Of a DNA stretch of 64,000 bases, positions 1-8,956 are shown one piece after another. This DNA is from Melioribacter roseus (lineage in GTDB: Bacteria > Bacteroidota > Ignavibacteria > Ignavibacteriales > Melioribacteraceae), in contig DYHH01000004.1 of NCBI GenBank assembly GCA_020724265.1, positions 62,001-126,000 on the forward strand. The letters run 5' to 3'. Position 1 is the stretch's first letter. Each line of letters begins with the position of its first letter. The position numbers were made by a program, and so were the translations under genes. The notes under the pieces were generated by a model that worked only from the letters and a program-made list of their open reading frames with translations, was not told the DNA's origin and made no database searches.

Positions 1-52
1 CAAAGTGATTGAACAATTCTTTGTGGTACTTACTGACTTCTTTATCGTCCAT
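1..52 (-). CDS. 5' end of an unidentified gene (partial)
   Basis: A minus-strand reading frame opens with ATG at 52-50 and runs off the left edge. Its visible start reads MDDKEVSKYHKELFNHF. Seventeen residues are too few to name a family. It is divergent from the alcohol dehydrogenase gene that starts at 259, so the AT-rich 53-258 stretch probably carries both promoters. The main doubt is whether the frame stays open beyond the window. Confidence 0.35.
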   Translation of the reverse strand, partial: MDDKEVSKYHKELFNHF

Positions 53-258
53 TTTCTTATATTTTTAATGAAAAATTTCTTGTTTAAATAACTACAAAAT
101 AGGATATAATATTCTATACAAAACTATCAACACTTTAGTTCAAATTAAAGTGAAATCGACTGGTTTTATGCAAATACTATTTGATTTTAGGGGAAATGAA
201 TAAATAAATAGTACAGCTAAAAGAAGATGAGACATCTTAATAATAAAAAGGTGAAAAA

Positions 259-1425
259 ATGAAAAATTTCGAGTTTGTGAATCCGACAAAAATTCTGTTT
301 GGTAAAGAAATGATTACAAAATTGGGCAAAGAAATTAAAGCAAATTCGGTTAATAAAGTATTACTTCACTATGGTAAGTCTTCAATTTTCAAAAACGGAG
401 TTTACGATCAAGTAGTTACAACATTAAAAGAAAACAACATTGAGTGGGTTGAATTAGGCGGAGTAAAACCCAACCCGGTTCTTACTAAAGTTCAAGAAGG
501 AATTGAAGTTTGCAGGAAAGAAAAAGTTGATGGCGTTTTAGCAGTCGGCGGTGGAAGTGTAATCGACAGTGCAAAAGCTATTGCAGCCGGAGTTTTGGTT
601 GACGGAAATATTTGGGATGCTTTTGAAGGTAAAAAAAGAGCAACAAAAGGGTTACCGATTTTTACAGTTCTAACTCTTTCTGCAACTGCATCTGAGATGA
701 ATGCATTTGCGGTTATTACAAAAGAAGACGAAAATAAGAAATGGGCATTCTCTGCCGGGTATGATTCTTATCCGAAAGTATCCGTCATCGATCCTTCGGT
801 ACAAATGACTTTACCGCAAGAACAAACTGTAAACGGTGCAGTCGATGCAATATCACATGTGTTTGAATTATACTTTGACGGTGCGAAACATACAGATATT
901 CAAGATGAAATTGCCGAAGGAATTATTCGAACGGTTATGAAACATGTGAAAATTTTACTGAACGATCCGGAAAATTATGAATCACGTGCACAGTTAGCTT
1001 GGAGTGCAACTTTAGCATTGAACGGATTAAATTCTGCAGGCAGAACTTGGGGTGATTGGTCAACTCATACACTTGAACATTCGTTAAGTGCATATTATGA
1101 TATTGCACACGCTGCAGGTTTATCAATAATGTTTCCCGCTTGGATGAAATATGTTTATAAAAATGACATCCCGAAATTTGCACGTTTCGGTAGAAACATT
1201 TTTTCTCTTGAAGGAAACGATGAAGATGTTGCAGTTGAATCAATAAATAAAATAAAAGATTTTTTTGATGAAATTGGTTCGCCTACATCTTTGAAACAAG
1301 TTGATATAAACGAAGACGCAATAGAAATGTTGACGGAGAATGCATCGCTGCGGGCACCGATTGGTGTTCTAATGAAACTTAATAAAGATGATATTCGAGA
1401 GATATATAAGTTAGCCATTAATTAA
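259..1425 (+). CDS. Iron-containing alcohol dehydrogenase (BDH/YqhD group)
   Basis: This 388-residue protein is the usual length for group III iron-dependent alcohol dehydrogenases, which reduce aldehydes or oxidise primary alcohols with NAD(P)H in the cytoplasm. The dinucleotide-binding motif GGGSVIDSAKA lies at about residues 97-107. Asp196, His200, His270 and His284 match the spacing of the metal ligands of YqhD-type enzymes. The N-terminus (FEFVNPTKILFG) is typical of the butanol dehydrogenase branch. It starts with ATG after a GGTG-containing leader and stands alone: 93 nt separate it from lysW, so it is probably not part of the lysine cluster. The exact substrate and NADH versus NADPH preference cannot be read from sequence. 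Confidence 0.9.
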   Translation: MKNFEFVNPTKILFGKEMITKLGKEIKANSVNKVLLHYGKSSIFKNGVYDQVVTTLKENNIEWVELGGVKPNPVLTKVQEGIEVCRKEKVDGVLAVGGGSVIDSAKAIAAGVLVDGNIWDAFEGKKRATKGLPIFTVLTLSATASEMNAFAVITKEDENKKWAFSAGYDSYPKVSVIDPSVQMTLPQEQTVNGAVDAISHVFELYFDGAKHTDIQDEIAEGIIRTVMKHVKILLNDPENYESRAQLAWSATLALNGLNSAGRTWGDWSTHTLEHSLSAYYDIAHAAGLSIMFPAWMKYVYKNDIPKFARFGRNIFSLEGNDEDVAVESINKIKDFFDEIGSPTSLKQVDINEDAIEMLTENASLRAPIGVLMKLNKDDIREIYKLAIN

Positions 1426-1518
1426 TGATTAATATTTCTAAGACAATTTTATTGCATTAAGAAAAATTTATTCTTACTTTCGCTCCATTCATTTTGATAA
1501 TAAAAAGAAAGGTAAGAG

Positions 1519-1683
1519 ATGGCTGAATGCCCGGTATGTGCAGCAGATATTCAATTGCCGGATGATACTGTTGCCGGTGAATTAATTGAATGTCCGGACT
1601 GCGGAACAGAATTAGAAGTTACAAGTGTAAATCCATTCAAGCTTGCCGAAGCTCCTAGTGAAGAAGAAGATTGGGGCGAGTAA
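1519..1683 (+). CDS. lysW: LysW amino-group carrier protein
   Basis: This gene encodes a 54-residue acidic protein, the scaffold whose C-terminal glutamate is joined to the amino group of alpha-aminoadipate (and in some organisms glutamate) so that later enzymes act on a protein-bound substrate. Two CPxC-type zinc knuckles are visible, CPVC at residues 4-7 and CPDC at about 26-29. The protein ends in EDWGE, the hallmark LysW tail. An AAAGG ribosome site precedes the ATG. The next gene starts 1 nt after the stop, so the two are surely cotranscribed. lysX, lysY, lysZ and lysJ follow in the same operon, which confirms the assignment. Confidence 0.95.
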   Translation: MAECPVCAADIQLPDDTVAGELIECPDCGTELEVTSVNPFKLAEAPSEEEDWGE

Positions 1684-1684
1684 T

Positions 1685-2851
1685 TTGATTAAGGTATTAG
1701 ACTCAACACTCCGCGAAGGCGAACAAACCCCCGGTGTTTATTTCGATCGTCATATCAAACTTGCTGTTGCTCAATTACTTGATGCAATAGGGATTGATAT
1801 AATTGAAACAGGGCATCCGACCGTAACCGAAGATATTCGTTCTGCCGTTCATAATATTGCGCATTCTAAATTGAATGCAATAGTTGCCGCTCATTCGCGT
1901 TCGGTTAAATCAGATATCGATACTGCGCTTGAATGCGGAGTCGGTTTTATCGGAATATTTTACTGCGTTAGTGATGAAAGACTTTCAACTGTATTTAAGA
2001 AAGACCTTGATTCTGCAATAGAACAAATAACAGATGTAATTCGTTATGCAAAAGAAAAAAATCCGAAATTATTAATTCGTTATACTCCCGAAGATACAGT
2101 AAGATCACAATTTGAAAACGTATCTAAAGTAGCCGTTGCTGCTGTTAAAGCCGGTGCCGATATAATCAGTATAGCAGATACAACCGGTTATATGATCCCC
2201 GGTTCGGACCATAATATGTATGACTATGTTAAAAAACTTAATGAAGAATTACATAAAGAAAATGTTGATCCGATGATTGCTGTTCACTGCCATAATGATA
2301 GAGGACTTGCCCTTGCCAATGCACTCGATGGAATACGAGGCGGTGCAAATATTGTGGATGCTTCGGTGCTTGGTTTAGGCGAACGTGCCGGTATTGTTGA
2401 TCTTGCCCAGTTATTAACTTTGCTAACAGCAGATTATAAATATCATAAATGGAATTTGTCACTTTTACCCGAACTCTATAACCTTGTGAGTAAACATTCA
2501 AACTCTGCAATACCATTAAACTTTCCTATTATAGGTGAAAATGCATTTACTCATTGTGCTGGGGTTCATACTCATGCAGCGGCTATAAATCCGATGCATT
2601 ATGAAAGTTTGAACCCGCAAATTGTAGGGCGGCAAAGAAAATTTGCACTTGACCATATGTCGGGTATGGCTTCATTGAATTATGCACTTAAGTTAATTGA
2701 TCAAAATGATCTTGATGATGAACTAAAGAAAGATATTTTACAAGAGATAAAAACAATCGGTCAAAAAGGTCGTCTCATTGAACTTTCCGAATTACCGCAC
2801 ATTATCGAAGTTTGTAAGCATCATAAGCATTATAAGCAGATCGCTAATTAA
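1685..2851 (+). CDS. Homocitrate synthase-like enzyme (isopropylmalate/homocitrate synthase family)
   Basis: Members of this family condense acetyl-CoA with a 2-oxo acid; the position directly after lysW suggests 2-oxoglutarate and homocitrate, the first step of the AAA route to lysine. The [12 protein letters not shown] motif at the N-terminus carries the catalytic Arg and metal-binding Asp, HCHNDRGLA lies near residue 198, and the HCAGVHTHA segment near 285 fits the homocitrate/NifV-like branch. I start it at the TTG at 1685, directly after the lysW stop, giving 388 residues. An in-frame ATG at 1643 lies inside lysW and would add residues unlike the family. There is no C-terminal leucine-type regulatory domain, so it is shorter than LeuA. 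2-Isopropylmalate or citramalate synthase remain alternatives. Confidence 0.82.
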   Translation: MIKVLDSTLREGEQTPGVYFDRHIKLAVAQLLDAIGIDIIETGHPTVTEDIRSAVHNIAHSKLNAIVAAHSRSVKSDIDTALECGVGFIGIFYCVSDERLSTVFKKDLDSAIEQITDVIRYAKEKNPKLLIRYTPEDTVRSQFENVSKVAVAAVKAGADIISIADTTGYMIPGSDHNMYDYVKKLNEELHKENVDPMIAVHCHNDRGLALANALDGIRGGANIVDASVLGLGERAGIVDLAQLLTLLTADYKYHKWNLSLLPELYNLVSKHSNSAIPLNFPIIGENAFTHCAGVHTHAAAINPMHYESLNPQIVGRQRKFALDHMSGMASLNYALKLIDQNDLDDELKKDILQEIKTIGQKGRLIELSELPHIIEVCKHHKHYKQIAN

Positions 2852-2897
2852 TGCTGATTTAAATCCATTTAATTTATTCAGCAAAAGAGAGAAAACT

Positions 2898-3740
2898 ATG
2901 AAAGTAGGATTTTTACATTCGTTAATAAGAAAAGATGAAAAATTTTTAATAGAAGAATTCAACAGAAGAAAAAATGTTGAGTTAGTAATGATTGACGACC
3001 GCAAGTTATCTTTTACTATCGGGAAAGATAGTTTCGGGTTGGATGTTGTTATTGAAAGAAGCATCAATCACTCAAGGGCACTTCATTCAATTGAATTATA
3101 CGAAAGCGCTGGGGTTAAATGTGTTAACAATTCACGCGTTGCAACTGTCTGCGGTGATAAACTTCTTACATCAATCGAACTTGGCAAGCAAAATGTCCCG
3201 CAGCCTGAAGTACGAGTAGCATTCACTGAAGAGTCGGCTTTACAAGCTATAGAAGAAATGGGCTACCCGGTTGTTCTTAAACCTGCTGTCGGTTCTTGGG
3301 GAAGACTACTTTCTAAAATTAACGACAAAGATGCAGCCGAATCAATTCTTGAACATAAGACAATATTAGGTTCGTATCATCACTCAATTTTTTATATTCA
3401 AAAATATGTTGAAAAAAACGGAAGAGATATCAGAAGTTTTGTGGTAGGTGATGAATGCATAGCTGCAATTTACAGAACTTCACCGCATTGGATCACCAAT
3501 ACAGCGCGCGGTGGTGAAGCAACCAATTGTCCGGTTACAAATGAGATAGCGGAAATATCTGTTAAAGCAGCACACGCTGTCGGCGGAGGAGTTGTCGCAA
3601 TTGATTTGTTTGAAAGCGATGAAGGAATATTAGTTAATGAAGTTAACTATACTATGGAGTTTAAAAACAGTATAGCCACAACCGGTGTAGATATACCGGC
3701 GAAAATTGTTGACTATGTTTTACTAGTGGGGAGTAATTAG
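2898..3740 (+). CDS. lysX: LysX, LysW-alpha-aminoadipate ligase (ATP-grasp)
   Basis: This 280-residue RimK-like ATP-grasp ligase couples the amino group of alpha-aminoadipate (or glutamate) to the C-terminal glutamate of LysW using ATP. The central ATP-grasp core includes [13 protein letters not shown], the IQKYVEK segment and a C-terminal [12 protein letters not shown] stretch with the metal-binding acids. An NTARGG motif lies near residue 205, in the substrate-recognition region of LysX/ArgX proteins. I place the start at the ATG at 2898, which is preceded by AAAGAGAGAAAA and begins MKVGFLHS. The frame opens further upstream within the homocitrate synthase gene but without family similarity. 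It ends 2 nt before lysY. Whether it prefers aminoadipate or glutamate is not settled by eye. Confidence 0.92.
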   Translation: MKVGFLHSLIRKDEKFLIEEFNRRKNVELVMIDDRKLSFTIGKDSFGLDVVIERSINHSRALHSIELYESAGVKCVNNSRVATVCGDKLLTSIELGKQNVPQPEVRVAFTEESALQAIEEMGYPVVLKPAVGSWGRLLSKINDKDAAESILEHKTILGSYHHSIFYIQKYVEKNGRDIRSFVVGDECIAAIYRTSPHWITNTARGGEATNCPVTNEIAEISVKAAHAVGGGVVAIDLFESDEGILVNEVNYTMEFKNSIATTGVDIPAKIVDYVLLVGSN

Positions 3741-3742
3741 TT

Positions 3743-4792
3743 ATGTCAAAAATTGAAGTCTCCGTTGTCGGCGGTTCCGGTTATACAGGCGGTGAATTAA
3801 TTCGTTTGTTATTGTTTCATCCCAATGTAAAAATTAAACAAGTTACTTCGGAAAGTTATGTAGGTAAATTTGTTCATAAAGCTCATCCCAATTTAAGAAA
3901 GGCAAGCGATTTAAAGTTCAGCAGTGTAAATGAATTGGGAAAATGCGATTTATTATTTCTATGTCTTCCGCACGGCAGCGCTCAAAAAAATATTGATAAC
4001 TTTTTTAATCTTTCCGAAAGAATTATTGATTTGAGTGCAGACTTCAGACTTAACAATGAAACCGAATATAAAAATTGGTATAAGCATAACCACATTCGAC
4101 CCGATCTTCTTAAAAAGTTTGTATACGGAATTCCCGAACTTCATCGCGAAGAAATGAAAACAGCTAAATTAATTTCTTCAGCCGGATGTAATGCAACGAC
4201 TACAATTTTGCCGTTGTATCCGTTCTATAAAAATGATTTGGTCGATATAGACAGAACAATAATTGAAGTTAAGGTAGGTTCTAGTGAAGGAGGAAATAAA
4301 TCTTCCGATGCATCTCATCATCCGGAAAGAGCCGGAGCGGTTAGATCTTATCAACCGACCGGTCATAGACATAGTGCGGAAATAATTCAAGAGTTGAGCT
4401 TCGGCAGTGAGCAAATTAAAATTCATTTCTCCGCTACATCAATTGATATGGTAAGAGGTGTGCTCGCTACTTCACATATTTTTCTAAAAGAAAATTTGGA
4501 AGAGAAAGATATTTGGAAGTTGTACAGACAATTTTATAACGATGAACCATTCATTAGAATTGTAAAAGAAAATGAAGGTAACTATCGTTATCCGGAACCG
4601 AAATTACTTATCGGTACAAACTATTGTGATATTGGTTTCAAAAAAGATGATAATTCAAATCGTGTTGTTCTCATTAGTGCAATTGATAATTTAATGAAAG
4701 GTGCGGCGGGGCAAGCGCTGCAAGCTTTCAATATTATGTACGGTCTTGATGAAAAGACGGGACTCGAATTCCCCGGTCTTCATCCAATTTAA
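3743..4792 (+). CDS. lysY: LysY, LysW-aminoadipyl-phosphate reductase (ArgC family)
   Basis: This 349-residue NADPH-dependent reductase turns the carrier-bound acyl phosphate into a semialdehyde. The Rossmann motif GGSGYTGGEL lies at residues 10-19, and the catalytic cysteine is Cys149 in SSAGCNATT. The C-terminal NLMKGAAGQALQ segment is typical of the ArgC/LysY family. It follows lysX with a 2-nt gap. After its stop, an imperfect palindrome of about 70 bp separates it from the glutamine amidotransferase gene, whereas the other junctions in this operon are very short or overlapping. ArgC proper is the alternative, but the LysW context makes LysY the better name. Confidence 0.92.
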   Translation: MSKIEVSVVGGSGYTGGELIRLLLFHPNVKIKQVTSESYVGKFVHKAHPNLRKASDLKFSSVNELGKCDLLFLCLPHGSAQKNIDNFFNLSERIIDLSADFRLNNETEYKNWYKHNHIRPDLLKKFVYGIPELHREEMKTAKLISSAGCNATTTILPLYPFYKNDLVDIDRTIIEVKVGSSEGGNKSSDASHHPERAGAVRSYQPTGHRHSAEIIQELSFGSEQIKIHFSATSIDMVRGVLATSHIFLKENLEEKDIWKLYRQFYNDEPFIRIVKENEGNYRYPEPKLLIGTNYCDIGFKKDDNSNRVVLISAIDNLMKGAAGQALQAFNIMYGLDEKTGLEFPGLHPI

Positions 4793-4793
4793 T

Positions 4794-4862
4794 CTTTGTG
4801 AATCTCCGAGTTTTTTGTGGTTTAAAAAACTTTTACCACGAAGAGTACTAAGAAACACAAAG
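4794..4862. repeat. Imperfect palindrome of the CTTTGTG...CACAAAG dispersed type
   Basis: CTTTGTG at 4794-4800 is mirrored by CACAAAG at 4856-4862. Inner arms GTGGTTTAAAA and TTTTACCAC also pair imperfectly. This resembles the widespread short intergenic repeat built from TTGTGG/CCACGAAG words found in many genomes. Here it sits between the lysY stop and the amidotransferase start and would form a long hairpin in the mRNA. Confidence 0.6.
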
Positions 4863-4873
4863 AGGAAAAAATT

Positions 4874-5512
4874 ATGTGTCGATTACTTTTTGTTCAATCA
4901 AAAGAAAAAATTTCTATTAAAGAATATCTTGAAAAATTCGCGGATGTTTGTAAGAAAAGCAAAGAATATCAAGGGCACGGCTGGGGTTTATCTTTTTTGA
5001 AAGGTCATGAATGGGTACAATACAAAAATATAAACCCGATTTGGGAAGATAACTTGTCGCAATTTGCCGAGACTAATAGGTTAATTGTTCATGCCCGCAG
5101 TGCATTTCGCGATAAAGATATATTTATTGAAAACAATATGCCGTTTTATAATGATAAATATATTTTCATTTTTAACGGAGAACTAAACGGTGTTAAAATT
5201 AACAGCGATGGAAGAATAGGAGCTGAAAAGATTTTCAATTTTATAAATCGTTTTGATAATGGAAATATCAAAGAAGCCGTTGAGAAAGGTGTAAAGATTA
5301 TAAACAACAGAACTAAATATGTTCGAGCAATGAATTTCATTATAGCAGATAAAAAAAAAGCTATATTAAATACACAATTCAATGAAGATGAAGATTATTT
5401 TACAATGAATTTAAAACGAGACGAAAATAAATTAATTATTTGTTCAGATCCTTTAGATAATTCTGAATGGGAAAGTATTCCGAACAATACTATAATGGAG
5501 ATAAACGAATGA
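4874..5512 (+). CDS. Class II (Ntn-type) glutamine amidotransferase-like protein
   Basis: This 212-residue protein begins Met-Cys-Arg-Leu-Leu, so Cys2 becomes the N-terminal nucleophile after Met removal, as in GATase type 2/YafJ-like proteins. Further family marks are GHGWGLSF near residue 36, HARSAFRD near 74 and FNGELNG near 98, the last matching the NGE/NHNG substrate loop. It lacks any synthetase domain, so it is a stand-alone glutaminase-like unit that would supply ammonia to a partner or cleave an amide. Its stop overlaps the lysZ start in an ATGA junction, so it is translationally tied to the lysine cluster. No role for such a protein in LysW biosynthesis is known to me. A gamma-glutamyl hydrolase acting on a LysW adduct is one speculative idea. 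Confidence 0.8.
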   Translation: MCRLLFVQSKEKISIKEYLEKFADVCKKSKEYQGHGWGLSFLKGHEWVQYKNINPIWEDNLSQFAETNRLIVHARSAFRDKDIFIENNMPFYNDKYIFIFNGELNGVKINSDGRIGAEKIFNFINRFDNGNIKEAVEKGVKIINNRTKYVRAMNFIIADKKKAILNTQFNEDEDYFTMNLKRDENKLIICSDPLDNSEWESIPNNTIMEINE

Positions 5513-6303
5513 TACTAATTAAAATCGGCGGTGGAGAATCTATTAACATAAACGGAATAATCTCCGATATAGCCGAAATGAAAGACGAGAAATTTTTAAT
5601 AATTCACGGTGCAAATGCATACCGCGATGAACTTGCGAAGAAACTAAATTATGAAAAGAAAGTAATTACTTCAGTATCCGGTTACTCAAGTGTTTTTTCC
5701 GATGATGATGCCATTGATATTCAACTTATGGCTTATGCCGGTGTCCGTAATAAAAGAATTGTAGAACTCTGTCAGCAAAATGGATTAAATGCAATCGGTT
5801 TAACAGGACTTGACGGAAGACTCGTACAGGGTAAACGTAATGCAGGTATAAGAGTCAGAGAAGATAACAAACTTAAAATCATCCGTGATAATTCCGGTAA
5901 ACCTCAATCAATAAATGAAGAATTAATTGACCTACTTCTACAAAAAAATTATCTACCTGTTATAACTGTACCAATTTCAGATGAAAACGGTAATGCAATA
6001 AATTCTGAAAATGATGATATACTTGCGGTATTTCAAAGCGCGCTGAATGCAGAAAAAATTATTCAGTTTATAGAAGCACCGGGATTTTTAGAAGATAAGG
6101 ATGATGAAACTTCCTTAATTTTAAGTATGACAAAAACCGAACTTAGGCAAAAAGAAGAACAAGTTGAAGGTAGAATGAAAAGAAAAATTCACGCATTGAA
6201 TAAATTATTTGAATCAGGTAAAGCTACGGTTATTATTGCCGACGGTAGAATTGAAAACCCGCTTAAAAATGCACTCAACGGAAAAGGAACAATAATAAAA
6301 TGA
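5509..6303 (+). CDS. lysZ: LysZ, LysW-aminoadipate kinase (ArgB family)
   Basis: This 264-residue amino-acid kinase phosphorylates the side-chain carboxyl of the LysW-bound aminoadipate. It opens MILIKIGGGE, the glycine-rich phosphate loop of the NAG-kinase fold, and later shows IGLTGLDGRLVQGKR and AVFQSALNAEKIIQF. I take the ATG at 5509, which overlaps the preceding stop (ATGA). An in-frame ATG at 5467 would add 14 residues ahead of the kinase core. The end overlaps lysJ in another ATGA, so translational coupling is expected on both sides. The length and lack of an N-terminal extension fit LysZ or an arginine-insensitive ArgB. Confidence 0.92.
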   Translation: MILIKIGGGESININGIISDIAEMKDEKFLIIHGANAYRDELAKKLNYEKKVITSVSGYSSVFSDDDAIDIQLMAYAGVRNKRIVELCQQNGLNAIGLTGLDGRLVQGKRNAGIRVREDNKLKIIRDNSGKPQSINEELIDLLLQKNYLPVITVPISDENGNAINSENDDILAVFQSALNAEKIIQFIEAPGFLEDKDDETSLILSMTKTELRQKEEQVEGRMKRKIHALNKLFESGKATVIIADGRIENPLKNALNGKGTIIK

Positions 6304-7454
6304 TCGACTACAAAGAACTTCAAGCCAAATATGAATTTGATGTATTCCCCAAAAGAGATGTTGTGTTAGTTAAAGGAAAAGATGCAACTTTATGGGATGA
6401 CAAAGGGAACGAATATATAGATTGTGCCGCAGGTATTGGAGTCGCTAGTATTGGACATAGTAATCCCTATCTTGCCAAAGCATTATCAGAACAAGCTCAG
6501 ACTCTGGTTACTTGTCCCGGTACTTTTTATAATGATACAAAAGCAAGATTTTTAGAATTGTTGGTAAATTCAGCACCTTCACATTTTAAGAAAGCATATC
6601 TATGTAACTCCGGTGCCGAAGCGGTTGAATCGGCAATTAAATTTGCACGTTACTCAACTAAAAAAACAGACTTCATAGCAACAATGAAAGGATTTCACGG
6701 AAGGACACTCGGGGCTTTGAGCGCTACTTTCAAAAAAGAATATAGAGAAGATTTTGAACCTCTCGTTCCGGGATTTTCTTTTATTCCTTTCAACAATTTT
6801 GAAAAAATAAAAGAAGCGGTAACCGATAAAACAGCAGGTATAATTGTCGAAGTTGTACAAGGTGAAGGGGGAATTAATATTGCCGAGAAAGCATTCTTGC
6901 AATCAATTGATTCATTATGTAAAGAACGAGGAATAAAATTTATTGTAGATGAAATTCAAACCGGTTTTTGCAGAACAGGAAGATTTTTTGCACACGAAAG
7001 ATATGATATCAAACCCGATATGATGTGTGTCGCAAAAGCTATTGCAGGCGGTTTCCCGGTCGGAGCTGTTTTGGTAAATGATTCAATTGAAATTCCGCCG
7101 AGCAAACATGGAACGACTTACGGAGGGAATCCGTTGGCTTGCGCTGCCGGTTTAGCTTCAATTCAATTTATGAAGGATAATAAGCTTGATGAAAGAGCGG
7201 AAAAATTAGGTGATTATTTTGTTAGTCTTCTTGATGTTGAAAATCTTTCAAAAATTAGAGAAGTGAGACATTTAGGATTAATGATAGGAATCGAACTAAA
7301 AGAAAAAGTAAAACCCTATTTAGAAGAATTAATGAAGAGAAAAATAATTGCATTACCGGCAGGAACTACGGTAATTAGACTATTACCGCCGCTCGTTGTT
7401 TCGGAAGAGCAGTTAAAAATTGTTGCGGATAATTTATCCGAAATTCTAAAATAA
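6300..7454 (+). CDS. lysJ: LysJ, LysW-lysine semialdehyde aminotransferase (class III PLP enzyme)
   Basis: This 384-residue class III aminotransferase would transfer an amino group from glutamate to the carrier-bound semialdehyde, giving LysW-lysine. The PLP lysine is Lys246 in VAKAIAGG. The cofactor-binding aspartate lies in FIVDEIQTGFCRTG near residue 217, and NSGAEAVE lies at 103-110. The gene starts with ATG in the lysZ stop (ATGA overlap) and is the last of the cluster: 117 nt separate it from nuoA. A LysK deacylase that would release lysine from the carrier is not seen in the window. ArgD/GabT relatives share the fold, but the context decides the name. Confidence 0.92.
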   Translation: MIDYKELQAKYEFDVFPKRDVVLVKGKDATLWDDKGNEYIDCAAGIGVASIGHSNPYLAKALSEQAQTLVTCPGTFYNDTKARFLELLVNSAPSHFKKAYLCNSGAEAVESAIKFARYSTKKTDFIATMKGFHGRTLGALSATFKKEYREDFEPLVPGFSFIPFNNFEKIKEAVTDKTAGIIVEVVQGEGGINIAEKAFLQSIDSLCKERGIKFIVDEIQTGFCRTGRFFAHERYDIKPDMMCVAKAIAGGFPVGAVLVNDSIEIPPSKHGTTYGGNPLACAAGLASIQFMKDNKLDERAEKLGDYFVSLLDVENLSKIREVRHLGLMIGIELKEKVKPYLEELMKRKIIALPAGTTVIRLLPPLVVSEEQLKIVADNLSEILK

Positions 7455-7571
7455 AAGCATATTGTTTTTATTGATCCGTGCAATTTTTACTAATTGGTTT
7501 ATAACCACTTCAAATTGACATTCCGGCTATTTTATAATAATTTTGATGAATTCAAAACGAATAAATGACTT

Positions 7572-7940
7572 ATGATTGAACAATATCTTCCTATCATTTT
7601 AGTGTTGGTCGTTGCGGCGGTTTTTGCTGCAGCAATTGTTTTTTCTTCAAGACTATTTGGACCACAACAGCCGTCAAAAATTAAAATCATGCCCTATGAA
7701 AGCGGTAAAGACCCGGTTGGGTCTACTCATGAAAGAGTTTCGATTAAATATTACATTGTTGCCATGATGTTCATTATTTTCGATATCGAAGTGATTTATC
7801 TTTATCCATGGGGTGTTGAATTTCGTAATCTTTATAATGAATACGGATTCTTTGCATTTTGGCCGATGCTTGTGTTTTTAATAGTATTAGAACTCGGATT
7901 CTTGTATATATATAAGAAAGGAGCTTTGAAATGGGATTAG
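7572..7940 (+). CDS. nuoA: NADH-quinone oxidoreductase subunit A
   Basis: This 122-residue membrane subunit of complex I has three hydrophobic segments (about residues 5-27, 60-82 and 90-112). Family motifs PYESGKDP near residue 41, [20 protein letters not shown] near 55 and YPWG are all present. It begins the nuo operon with ATG at 7572 and overlaps nuoB by 10 nt. It helps form the quinone-site/proton-channel junction together with subunits H, J and K, which are not encoded here. Confidence 0.96.
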   Translation: MIEQYLPIILVLVVAAVFAAAIVFSSRLFGPQQPSKIKIMPYESGKDPVGSTHERVSIKYYIVAMMFIIFDIEVIYLYPWGVEFRNLYNEYGFFAFWPMLVFLIVLELGFLYIYKKGALKWD

Positions 7941-8449
7941 AAGCTAAACTCGCTTCTGATGGATTTTTAACTACTAAATTAGATGCTGTAATTGCTTGGT
8001 GCAGAAAAAATTCTTTATGGCCGATGCCGATGGGTATTTCTTGTTGTGCTATTGAAATGATGTCCGCAGTAGATCCCAAATACGATATGTCTCGTTTCGG
8101 TTCCGAAGTAATGCGCTTTACTCCCCGTCAATGTGATTTGATTATTGTTGCCGGAACCGTTACTTATAAAATGGCTCATGTTGTAAGAAGAATTTATGAT
8201 CAAATGCCTTCCCCTAAGTGGGTAATCGCAATGGGTGCATGCACTTCTTCGGGCGGTATGTATAGATCTTACCCGGTTGTTCAAGGTATTGATCAATTCC
8301 TGCCGGTTGATGTTTACACTGCTGGCTGCCCGCCAAGACCTGAAAATCTGTTAAATGCTTTGTTGGAATTGCAAAAGAAAATTGAAGGTACCCGTGCACG
8401 TGATTTTCAAAATAAACCATTGTTGGACTTAAACCTTAGTAAAAACTAA
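7931..8449 (+). CDS. nuoB: NADH-quinone oxidoreductase subunit B
   Basis: This 172-residue subunit carries iron-sulfur cluster N2, the last electron donor to quinone. The adjacent cysteines in [10 protein letters not shown], a third in [10 protein letters not shown] and a fourth in [11 protein letters not shown] give the four-cysteine ligand set. The gene overlaps nuoA by 10 nt and ends 5 nt before nuoC. The N- and C-terminal tails are short compared with mitochondrial homologues but normal for bacteria. Confidence 0.97.
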   Translation: MGLEAKLASDGFLTTKLDAVIAWCRKNSLWPMPMGISCCAIEMMSAVDPKYDMSRFGSEVMRFTPRQCDLIIVAGTVTYKMAHVVRRIYDQMPSPKWVIAMGACTSSGGMYRSYPVVQGIDQFLPVDVYTAGCPPRPENLLNALLELQKKIEGTRARDFQNKPLLDLNLSKN

Positions 8450-8454
8450 TTATT

Positions 8455-8955
8455 ATGGAATTTCGAGAACTCGTAACAACTAAAACAAAAGAAAAATTCG
8501 GCTCAGATGTAGTTGATATCACAAATTTTAGAGACGATCTTTCCATCGAAATCAAACCGGAAAGATTATTAAGTTTTTGTAAGTTTCTTAAAGAAGATTC
8601 TGAACTTGATTTTGCGATGTGCGTTGATGTTACCGCAATTGATTGGGCTAAAAGAAAAAATCGTTTCACAACCGTTTACCACATCTATTCTTTAACTAAT
8701 AATTTTAATCTGAGAATTAAATCCACTATTGAAGATGCTAAGAATCCCGAAATTGACTCCGTTACCTCGGTCTGGAAAAGTGCTGATTGGTATGAAAGAG
8801 AAACGTGGGATATGTATGGAATTAAATTTAAAAATCATCCTGATTTACGCAGAATGTATATGCCCGAGACTTTTGAGTATTATCCGTTAAGGAAAGATTT
8901 CCCCGTGATGGGAATCCCGGGTTCGTTACCACTTCCAAAGAAAGAAGAAGATTAA
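8455..8955 (+). CDS. nuoC: NADH-quinone oxidoreductase subunit C
   Basis: This 166-residue 30-kDa-type subunit belongs to the peripheral arm. It contains the family signature WYERETWDMYGIKFKNHPDLRR near residue 110, followed by LRKDFPVMG. It is separate from nuoD (1-nt gap), unlike the NuoCD fusion of enterobacteria. The stop is directly followed by the nuoD ATG, so translational coupling is likely. Confidence 0.96.
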   Translation: MEFRELVTTKTKEKFGSDVVDITNFRDDLSIEIKPERLLSFCKFLKEDSELDFAMCVDVTAIDWAKRKNRFTTVYHIYSLTNNFNLRIKSTIEDAKNPEIDSVTSVWKSADWYERETWDMYGIKFKNHPDLRRMYMPETFEYYPLRKDFPVMGIPGSLPLPKKEED

Positions 8956-8956
8956 T

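Noticed and set aside
935-1418. Open frames on the minus strand within the alcohol dehydrogenase gene
   Set aside because: Shadows of the coding strand; the plus-strand protein has all catalytic residues and family length.
4701-5000. 99-codon plus-strand frame across the lysY end and the amidotransferase start
   Set aside because: It overlaps two well-supported genes in another frame and has a low-complexity Lys/Phe-rich sequence.
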